NCBI RefSeq assembly: GCF_025506355.1
Contig: NZ_JANZYP010000015.1
Coordinates: 88,448-152,447, forward strand
DNA: 64,000 bases
Reading direction: 5' to 3'
Source: Sphaerisporangium corydalis
Lineage (GTDB): Bacteria > Actinomycetota > Actinomycetes > Streptosporangiales > Streptosporangiaceae
Below the pieces are notes generated by a model. It saw nothing but the letters and a program-made list of their open reading frames with translations, did no database searches and was not told the DNA's origin. Positions 42,757-51,625 of this stretch are shown piece after piece (position 1 is the first letter of the stretch; each line of letters opens with the position of its first letter). The position numbers and the translations under genes are program-made.

Positions 42757-43344
42757 TCAGATCAGCGAGCCACCGGGGACCACCGGTGCCTGCTGGACCA
42801 TGGCCTGGGCCGGCTGTGCCGTCCCCAGCCTGTGCGGTCCGCCACCCGGTCCACCCGGTCCACCCGGGCCACCGGGGCCACCGGGCCTCGGGCCGGGGCC
42901 GATCGGTCCCGGAATCGGACCGCCACCGGGCGGCCAGTTCGGGGGGTGGTGCGGGTACGGAGGGTGCGGCGGGTGGTAGGGCGGGTACGGCGGGTATTGG
43001 GGCGGGTACGGCGGGTAGCCGTACGGATACGGGTACGGCGGGCGCGGCCCCGGGTACGGATAGGTGTACGGGTAGCTGTACGGCGGGTAGGTCATGCGGA
43101 CGCAGGTGTACTGCGGGCACGGCTGGGTGAAGCACTGCTTGGGTGAGTAGACGCATCGGTAGCCGGGCGGACACAGCACCCCGGCGCACCCGTATGGCGC
43201 GCAGGCGGGCTTGGGCGCCGCCACCTCCTGCGTCACCGCGGGCACACGTGCCGGAGCGGCCTGCCCCGTATCGGCCGAGGCGACCGGTCCGGAGAACGAG
43301 ACCCCGGCCAGGAAGGCCGCGGCGACCAGCAATTTACGGATCAT
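42757..43344 (-). CDS. Secreted Cys-rich, Tyr/Pro- and Gly/Pro-repeat protein of unknown function
   Basis: 195 residues from ATG 43344. Signal peptide MIRKLLVAAAFLAGVSFSG then PVASA, cut before Asp. The mature N-terminus has eight Cys in about 40 residues (CAPYGCAGVLCPPGYRC ... CFTQPCPQYTC), suggesting four disulfides. A 55-residue Tyr/Pro stretch follows (PYPGPRPPYPYPYGYPPYPP and variants), then PGGPGGPGG and a short Ala/Gln-rich end. The composition resembles cell-wall or spore-coat type structural proteins, but I know of no family for it. It ends at a shared terminator hairpin; 43345-43518 is its upstream region. Confidence 0.8.
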   Translation of the reverse strand: MIRKLLVAAAFLAGVSFSGPVASADTGQAAPARVPAVTQEVAAPKPACAPYGCAGVLCPPGYRCVYSPKQCFTQPCPQYTCVRMTYPPYSYPYTYPYPGPRPPYPYPYGYPPYPPQYPPYPPYHPPHPPYPHHPPNWPPGGGPIPGPIGPGPRPGGPGGPGGPGGPGGGPHRLGTAQPAQAMVQQAPVVPGGSLI

Positions 43345-43518
43345 CTTGTTGAATCCCCCGAATTCCCTTGATCCGGCAGAATCCACAGGAACCCCCGTGG
43401 ACTCGGCGATTCTCCCCATGTGCGGAAAGTGACAGATCTTGAGAGATCTTCCCATTCACGCAGGCCGGGAGGGCGGAGGGCACGGCATGGCCACGGCCAC
43501 GAAACGGTAAGAACAGCG

Positions 43519-43548
43519 GCGGCCCGCGGGACGAATCCCGCGGGCCGC
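43519..43548. terminator. Terminator of the three-domain secreted protein
   Basis: GCGGCCCGCGGGA (43519-43531) pairs perfectly with TCCCGCGGGCCGC (43536-43548), 13-bp stem with CGAA loop, 33 bp beyond the stop at 43581 in the minus direction. Confidence 0.85.
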
Positions 43549-43580
43549 TGGTCAGATGCCCTGAATTGGGCGCCTTTGAA

Positions 43581-44960
43581 TTACTTCTTCACCTTCACGT
43601 AGTCGCTCCGGCTGGCCGAGGATTCGGCCTCGGAGTTCCCCTTGAAGCGGATCTTCCAGTATCCGGAGTTCCAGTCCTTGACCTGCGTCCAGAACCTCCC
43701 GGAACCGTTGGTGGTGACCGTCTTGACGTACTCCCACTTCGTGTGGTGCGCGCGCTTGAAGTAGAGCGCCACCTTCTGGTGGTCGTACGCGACCCAGTGG
43801 TCGCCGTCCCAGATCTGCAGCTTGCCCCGGTTCTTGACGTACTTGCCGTACTTCACCGGCTCGGGATAGCTGTTGAACTTGATGATCCGCGTGTCGGCGG
43901 GCGCCGGGGGCTCCTTGACCTGCACGTAGACCGCGCGGCTGCTGGAACCCTTGACCCCCCTGGCACCGTCGAACTCGGCCCGGTACCAGCCGGACCGCCC
44001 GGCCTCGGCGTCGATCCAGAAGCGGCCGTGGGAGTCGGTGCGGTCGTAGGCCACGAACTGCCAGGAGCCCGAACCGTCGGGCTTGAACAGCAGGTCGACC
44101 TTACGCCCGCCGAAGCCCTGCCATCCGTGCGAGGTGGCCACTTCCAGCCGCCCGCGCGCGGTCAGCTTGTCGCCCTCGTCGGCGGGGTTCGGCGACACGC
44201 CGAAGCCGGTGATCCGGCTGGCGGTGGTCCTGCGGCGCACGTCGACCTGGTCGCTGTCGCTGACCGAGCCATGGGCCGAGGCCGACCCGTCGTACTCGGC
44301 CCGCCACCAGCCGGTGCGCTCGGCCTTGACGCCGGTGGAGAAGCGGCCCTTCCAGTCGGTGTAGTCGTAGGCGACCCGGTGGTAGCCGGAGTCCCCCTCC
44401 CCGCGGAACGCGAGGTACACCTTCTGCTTGGCGTACGGCTTCCAGCCGCCGGTCCCGTTGACCAGCAGCCGGCCCCTGAGGCTGAGCGTGTCACCGCTGT
44501 CGACGGGCTCGGGCGAGGCGCTGAATCCGGCGAGGTCGGTCTCCCAGACCTGCTTGACCTGGAACTCCTTGCTCGCGTCGCCGGTGCCGACCACGCTGGT
44601 CGCCTTGGCGGTGACCTTCCAGGTGCCGGGCGCGTCCGACCGGCCGAAGGTGCGCGAGCCTTCCCACTTCTGCTTGCCCCCGCTGGGGTCGCCGACCTTC
44701 TTGGCCTCAAGGTCGATCGTGGAGCCGTTGGGACGCTTGAGCGTGATGCCGGCGGTGGTGGCGCCGTCCGAGACGAAGCCGAAGGTGACGGCCTTGCCGT
44801 CCTTGTTCTCGACGACGACCGGGCTGGAGCTCACCTCCACCGAGGAGACTCCGGGGGCCTTGTGTGCCCCTGCCGCCGCCGACGCGGGCGAGGCCACCAG
44901 GGCTAATGCCCCGGCGCCCATCGCCATCGCCACGACGACGGCATGGATGCGTTTGAACAC
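43581..44960 (-). CDS. Secreted protein with three tandem beta-sandwich-like repeats
   Basis: 459 residues. Signal peptide MFKRIHAVVVAMAMGAGALA then LVASPASA. A divergent N-terminal domain (about 35-140, SSVEVSSSPVVVENKDGKAV ... GTWKVTAKATS) is followed by three repeats of about 105 residues, each with RGxL near the start, a W-containing strand, KVxLxFK, xVAYDxTDxxGRFxxxVKA and SGWYRAEFDG. They look like Ig-like extracellular domains. Lys/Asp content is higher than in neighbours, normal for a secreted protein. Role unknown; it may be a surface or matrix component. Its own terminator follows. Confidence 0.85.
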   Translation of the reverse strand: MFKRIHAVVVAMAMGAGALALVASPASAAAGAHKAPGVSSVEVSSSPVVVENKDGKAVTFGFVSDGATTAGITLKRPNGSTIDLEAKKVGDPSGGKQKWEGSRTFGRSDAPGTWKVTAKATSVVGTGDASKEFQVKQVWETDLAGFSASPEPVDSGDTLSLRGRLLVNGTGGWKPYAKQKVYLAFRGEGDSGYHRVAYDYTDWKGRFSTGVKAERTGWWRAEYDGSASAHGSVSDSDQVDVRRRTTASRITGFGVSPNPADEGDKLTARGRLEVATSHGWQGFGGRKVDLLFKPDGSGSWQFVAYDRTDSHGRFWIDAEAGRSGWYRAEFDGARGVKGSSSRAVYVQVKEPPAPADTRIIKFNSYPEPVKYGKYVKNRGKLQIWDGDHWVAYDHQKVALYFKRAHHTKWEYVKTVTTNGSGRFWTQVKDWNSGYWKIRFKGNSEAESSASRSDYVKVKK

Positions 44961-45047
44961 GGGTGTCCGTCCTTCCCGTTCTGTTTAAACGCGGCTTGAG
45001 GGTGCCACGTCATTCATAAGTAGTAGACGGCTGTTTCATGACGATGG

Positions 45048-45069
45048 TTGAACCGTCTGACAAACCGTC
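45048..45069. promoter_or_regulatory. Short direct repeat AACCGTC in the divergent promoter region
   Basis: AACCGTC at 45051-45057 and 45063-45069 (12-bp spacing), in the AT-richer 205-bp gap between the secreted protein and the E1 gene. Its role is not clear. Confidence 0.35.
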
Positions 45070-45152
45070 ATTAATTTCAGTCAAACGGAACGATCCACTC
45101 GGACACCAAGGCAGACTCGGCAAGCCAGGGGACGCGGCCCGGTCGCGAGCGA

Positions 45153-45158
45153 CATAAT
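45153..45158 (+). promoter_or_regulatory. -10 box CATAAT of the E1 gene, leaderless arrangement
   Basis: CATAAT ends seven bases before the GTG at 45166, and there is no Shine-Dalgarno sequence. A transcript starting at the GTG is expected. Confidence 0.55.
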
Positions 45159-45165
45159 CGGCATC

Positions 45166-47382
<2,217 letters not shown>

Positions 47383-47437
47383 CGGCGCCCGGCCGTCCGC
47401 GCGGAGTCACTGCCGGTCGCGGCCTGGCCCGGGGTGG

Positions 47438-48583
47438 TCACAACCAGTCGCGGCGCTTGAAGATCAGATAGAGGGTGCCGCAGACCGCCGCCATGAGCGC
47501 GACGGCGAACGGGTACCCGAGGACCCAGCCGAGTTCGGGCATGTGCGTGAAGTTCATGCCGTAGATCGTGCCGACGAGCGTGGGGGCGAACAGGATCGCC
47601 GCCCATGAGGAGATCTTCTTGACCTCCTCGCTCTGCGCGTAGCTCGCCTGGGTGACGTTCTTCATCTCCTCGTTCTGCGCCTGGCTGACCAGCGTCGCGT
47701 TGACCACCAGGATGTCCTGGAGCATCTGCCGGAAGTTGTCCACCCGCTCCACGACGGTGATCGCGTGGTCGGCGACGTCGCGCAGGTAGCGCTGGAGCTC
47801 CTCGTCCACGCCGTACTTCGGCGAACCGGCGATCAGGCCGGTCAGCATGTCGAGCAGCGGCCGGGTCGCCCGCTGGAACTCGATCACCTCGCGCGACAGC
47901 GCGTAGATGCGCCGGGGCGCCGCGGGGTCGCCGCCGAAGACCTGGACCTCGATCTCGTCGATGTCCTTCTGCAGCCCGGCCACCACCGGCGCGTACCCGT
48001 CGACGACCGCGTCCAGGATCGCGTACAGGACCGCCTGGGGGCCCTGCCGCAGCAGGCCGGGGTCGGTCTCCATCCGGCGGCGGACCTTGCTGAGGTCCGG
48101 CGCCTCGCTGTGGCGGACGGTGAGCACGAAGTCGGGGCCGACGAAGACGTGCAGCTCGCCGAACTCGACCTTCTCCAGGGCGTCGATGTACCTGGCCGCG
48201 CGCAGCACCAGGAAGAGCGTGTCGCCGTACCGGTCGGCCTTGGGGCGCTGGTGGGCGACGATGGCGTCCTCGACGGCCAGGTCGTGCAGGCCGAACTCCG
48301 CGGCGACCTTGAGGATCTCGGCCTCCGCCGGGCGGTAGAGGCCGATCCACGCCATGCTCCCCGCACGGGAGCGCAGGGCCATCACCGCCTCGGCCAGCGA
48401 CGGCGGGGTGTCGACGCGCTGGCCGTCCACGTAGACGGCGTTGTCGATGACGCTCGGCTGGGCGGGGGCGTCGGGTTCGTGCGGGCGGGGGTCCATGGAA
48501 TGCTCGGGTGCCGCTTCGTGGTCGGCCCCCCGTACCGGGGTCCGCATCAGATCCCTGAGTCCACGTACTCGACGCTCCGGCAC
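47438..48583 (-). CDS. corA: CorA-family Mg2+/Co2+ transporter
   Basis: 381 residues. Long soluble N-terminal domain (VEDAIVAHQRPKADRYGDTLFLVLRAARY ... VRHSEAPDLSKVRRRMETDP), then the stalk helix ATLVSQAQNEEMKNVTQASY and two C-terminal membrane helices (ISSWAAILFAPTLVGTIYGMNFTHMPELGW and FAVALMAAVCGTLYLIF). The GMN signature is present. GTG 48583 is chosen because GGGGAGG lies about seven bases upstream. It converges with the E1 gene with 55 bp between stops. Confidence 0.92.
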   Translation of the reverse strand: MPERRVRGLRDLMRTPVRGADHEAAPEHSMDPRPHEPDAPAQPSVIDNAVYVDGQRVDTPPSLAEAVMALRSRAGSMAWIGLYRPAEAEILKVAAEFGLHDLAVEDAIVAHQRPKADRYGDTLFLVLRAARYIDALEKVEFGELHVFVGPDFVLTVRHSEAPDLSKVRRRMETDPGLLRQGPQAVLYAILDAVVDGYAPVVAGLQKDIDEIEVQVFGGDPAAPRRIYALSREVIEFQRATRPLLDMLTGLIAGSPKYGVDEELQRYLRDVADHAITVVERVDNFRQMLQDILVVNATLVSQAQNEEMKNVTQASYAQSEEVKKISSWAAILFAPTLVGTIYGMNFTHMPELGWVLGYPFAVALMAAVCGTLYLIFKRRDWL

Positions 48584-48652
48584 GGCACACCTCCCCTGGA
48601 TGTTCGAGGACGGCACGTTCCCTGAATCCAATGCCATCCGCCGTGTCAGACC

Positions 48653-49171
48653 TTAACCCGATATGGGCGAATTACTGCGAAGGTACTCCTCCAGGCCGCC
48701 GCGTGCCTGGTCACGCAGCCTGCGTCGCAGCGCCGGGACCAGGGCCAGCATCAGGCTCGTCGGCCGGCCGAGCGCCATCCTGGACCAGTGGCGGAAGTCG
48801 AACTCGTCGTGGTGCCGGACGATCAGCCCGTCGTCGAAGCGGAACTGGGCGTCGACCTCGTTCACCACCCGCCTGCCGGTCCGCGAGAAGACGTACCGCG
48901 CCGTCCAGTGGGCCGTGCCCGAATGGTTGTCGGCCGCGATGTCACGGGTCTCGACCTCGATGGCCCGGTTGCCCGCGAGGAGCATGCGCCACATGCCCAT
49001 GACCCGCTCACGGCCCTCCAGTTCACGGAAGACCGGATCACCGAAACTGACGTCAGGGTGGTAGCACCGGCTCATGGCATCGGTGTCACCGAGCGCGAAG
49101 GCGTCGTAGAACTTGCGGATGAGCTCTTGGTGCTCGTCGCCCCGTGATTCCGGCGTACGCGAGTTAGGCAT
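48653..49171 (-). CDS. SnoaL-like/NTF2-fold protein
   Basis: 172 residues. HQELIRKFYDAFALGDTDAMSRCYHPDVSFGDPVFRELEGRERVMGMWRMLL, GTAHWTARYVFSRTGRRVVNEVDAQFRFDDGLIVRHHDEFDFRHWSRMAL are the helix and strands of the fold, with a basic C-terminal tail (RRRLRDQARGG). Ketosteroid-isomerase-like members of this length are frequent in actinomycetes, often without known substrate. A second homologue type is at 10262 and 33468 in this window. Confidence 0.85.
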   Translation of the reverse strand: MPNSRTPESRGDEHQELIRKFYDAFALGDTDAMSRCYHPDVSFGDPVFRELEGRERVMGMWRMLLAGNRAIEVETRDIAADNHSGTAHWTARYVFSRTGRRVVNEVDAQFRFDDGLIVRHHDEFDFRHWSRMALGRPTSLMLALVPALRRRLRDQARGGLEEYLRSNSPISG

Positions 49172-49421
49172 TGACCCAGCTTAGGGGGGATTTCCCGGCG
49201 CGAGCATGCCATTGCGCCCGACAGATCACACACCGCGCCGATCCGCTGTCAGGCGGCCCGACAGGAGCCCCCGGCGCCGGCGTCCCCGGCCGGCGCCGCC
49301 CTCTCGGACGAAGGTTGTTCTAGCATCACAGGCACGACCCCGCCCCGCGGGTCATGCGACGCTATGTCCGCGCGATATCGCCCACGCGCCCGCCTTTTCG
49401 GCGAACTCACGGAGGTGGACC

Positions 49422-50156
49422 CTGCAGAGTCTCAGCGGTCTCTGGACACGGCTGACCACCGTGCAGCCGGGCCCGCCCATCTGGGTCACGGCCCTGGCGG
49501 CGCTCGTCGCCCTGGGCGTGGTCCTCTACCCGACCTCCTGGCACATCTCCAGAGGCCTGATCACGGTCGCGCACGAGGGGGGCCACGCGCTCGTGGCCCT
49601 GCTCACCCGCCGCAAACTCCAGGGGATCCGGCTCCACTCCGACACCTCGGGCGTCACCCTGACCCGAGGGCGGCCGACCGGCCCTGGCATGATCTTCACG
49701 GCCGCCGCCGGGTACGTCGCGCCGTCGCTCCTCGGGCTCGGCGCCGCCTCCCTCACCGCCGCCGGGTACATCACCATCCTGCTGTGGACGGTGCTGGTCC
49801 TGCTCGCCTGCATGCTGCTGATGATCCGCAACGTGTTCGGCGTGGTGGCCCTGCTGACCATCGGCGGCGCGGTGTTCGCGCTGTCCTGGTTCGCCCCGCC
49901 CGACGTCCAGGCCATCGGCGCGCAACTCGCGGCGTGGTTCCTCCTCGTCGGCGGCATCCGGCCGATCATGGAACTACGGAGCAAGCGCCGGCACGGCCGG
50001 GCACCCGACTCCGACGCCGACCAGCTCGCCCGCCTGACCCACTTCCCCGGCGGCTTCTTCGTCTTCCTGTTCCTGCTGGTAGCCACCGCCGCCCTCGCCA
50101 TCGGCGCCTACCTCCTGACCCCCCTCGACCTCCTGACCCGTCTGAACGACCTCTGA
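49422..50156 (+). CDS. Membrane protein of the M50 (site-2-protease-like) group
   Basis: 244 residues. Zinc-protease motif HEGGH at about 51-55 (VAHEGGHALVALLTRRK) after the first membrane segment (VTALAALVALGVVLYPTSWH); six segments in all, with GMIFTAAAGYVAPSLLGLGAASL carrying the usual second-region Gly-rich part. The start is unusual: in-frame CTG 49422 has GGAGG seven bases upstream, and the only longer in-frame start (ATG 49206) would read through promoter-like DNA (TTCTAGCATCAC). Substrate unknown. It converges with the DUF58 gene. Confidence 0.82.
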   Translation: MQSLSGLWTRLTTVQPGPPIWVTALAALVALGVVLYPTSWHISRGLITVAHEGGHALVALLTRRKLQGIRLHSDTSGVTLTRGRPTGPGMIFTAAAGYVAPSLLGLGAASLTAAGYITILLWTVLVLLACMLLMIRNVFGVVALLTIGGAVFALSWFAPPDVQAIGAQLAAWFLLVGGIRPIMELRSKRRHGRAPDSDADQLARLTHFPGGFFVFLFLLVATAALAIGAYLLTPLDLLTRLNDL

Positions 50157-50208
50157 ACGCCCTCTGCGTCAGGCCGGTCGCCGGGCCCCCTTGGGGCGGG
50201 ACGGACGG

Positions 50209-51552
50209 TCAGCGCAGCGTCGTGGTCCAGGAGGTCGCGAGTGACGGGAGGTCGGGGACGTCGATGACGGTGACGCCCGGTGCGCAGGGCGGGAGGGGGC
50301 CGGGGGCGATGCGCAGGCACAACGCGCGGTCGTACCGGCGGTGGACGGCCGCGGCCCTGGTCACCGCCTCGTCGTCCCCCGTCACCAGGACGAGCAGCCC
50401 TCCCGGGCGCAGGCGGCGCACCGGGTCCGCCGCGCGGTCGGCGCAGGCCCGTACGACGGCGAGCCGGTCGAGCACGGCCTCGGCGGCGCACGCCCCGCCC
50501 TTCACGTCAAGCAGGACGCGCTCGCCGGTGAGCAGCCGCACCGGCAGCCCGGCCCGCGCCACGGCCACCGCCACCGAGGCCGCGGCGTCCACGGCCAGCT
50601 CGAACCCGGCGGGCTCGTAGGACGCGGCGCGCGTGTCCAGGGCCACCGTCGTCAGGGGCGGGCCGGGGTCGAGGAGCGTACGGACCATGAGGGAGCCGGT
50701 GCGCGCGCTGGACCGCCAGTGGACGTGCCTGAGGTCGTCGCCCATGACGTACTCGCGCAGGCCGTGGAACGTCGCGTCGTCGGCGAAACCCGCGGTGCCA
50801 CCGAAGCTCGCGGCGGCGCCGGGCCGTGAGGAGCCGCCGAACCGCGGAGGGGCGCGGTGGCCGCGTCGCGCGTCCAGCCCGGCGGCCCGGCCGGGCGGCG
50901 CCGTCACGAGCGGCACCGTGCGCGGCCTGACCAGGAAGACGGCGTCCTCGTCGTGCTCTATCAGGGTGCGGGTCAGCCGGAGCGGGTCCCGGCGCACCAC
51001 CGTGAGCGGCCCGACCCGCGCCTCCCCGCGCACCTCGGTGGGCACCTCATACGAAACGGCACGCCCCGCCCCCCGCCGCAACCACCCCACCCCGACCACC
51101 AGCTCACCATCCCGACCACCCGGATCACCCGGATCACCGCGATCACCGTGACTGTCGCGACGGTCGCGACCACCCGGACCACCGCGATCACCGCGACCAC
51201 CCCGACTGTCGCGACCACCTTCGGCCCTGGCCCCACCGGCATGGTCCGGGGCCGCAGCGCCGTTCCCGGCGGGGGTCACGCGGTCGTGGGCCCGCAGGCC
51301 GGTCAGCACCCAGCGTCCGTGGTTGCGAAGGTCCAGCACGGCCACCAGTGCCTCGCCGCGCGCCACCTTCAGCGGCATGACCTCCCTGCGGATCGCCAGC
51401 CGGGCCTCAGGCAGCGTCCACAGCAGGGCGCCGATCAGGCCGACCACGCCCACGGAGGCGGGCACCACCAGCTCCATGCGGCCGAGCACGAAGGCGAGCC
51501 CGTAGAGCACGATCGACCCGGCCAGCACCCCGCGACCCCACCACGTCAACAC
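50209..51552 (-). CDS. DUF58-domain protein with low-complexity insertion
   Basis: 447 residues. Two N-terminal membrane segments (GVLAGSIVLYGLAFVLGR, VPASVGVVGLIGALLW) and the DUF58 core GLREYVMGDDLRHVHWRSSARTGSLMVRTLLDPG, then a VWA-like end with VALDTRAASYEPAGFELA. A Gly/Arg/Asp-rich insertion (51100-51270, RGDRGGPGGRDRRDSHGDRG) interrupts the beta domain between TPAGNGAA and LVVGVGWLRRG. It follows the MoxR gene by 70 bp in the usual order, but the transglutaminase partner that normally completes this operon is absent; an M50-like gene lies convergent instead. Probably acts with MoxR in envelope-linked protein assembly. Confidence 0.87.
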   Translation of the reverse strand: MLTWWGRGVLAGSIVLYGLAFVLGRMELVVPASVGVVGLIGALLWTLPEARLAIRREVMPLKVARGEALVAVLDLRNHGRWVLTGLRAHDRVTPAGNGAAAPDHAGGARAEGGRDSRGGRGDRGGPGGRDRRDSHGDRGDPGDPGGRDGELVVGVGWLRRGAGRAVSYEVPTEVRGEARVGPLTVVRRDPLRLTRTLIEHDEDAVFLVRPRTVPLVTAPPGRAAGLDARRGHRAPPRFGGSSRPGAAASFGGTAGFADDATFHGLREYVMGDDLRHVHWRSSARTGSLMVRTLLDPGPPLTTVALDTRAASYEPAGFELAVDAAASVAVAVARAGLPVRLLTGERVLLDVKGGACAAEAVLDRLAVVRACADRAADPVRRLRPGGLLVLVTGDDEAVTRAAAVHRRYDRALCLRIAPGPLPPCAPGVTVIDVPDLPSLATSWTTTLR

Positions 51553-51562
51553 GAGACCTCCC

Positions 51563-51625
51563 GGCCACCCATGTCAGCACGACGTCAAACGCGACCTTCC
51601 GGCCACCCATGTCGGCACGGCGTCA
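51563..51625. repeat. 38-bp-period direct repeat between MoxR and DUF58 genes
   Basis: GGCCACCCATGTCAGCACGA at 51563 recurs as GGCCACCCATGTCGGCACGG at 51601, both followed by CGTCA. The second copy overlaps the MoxR gene end at 51623. Confidence 0.75.
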
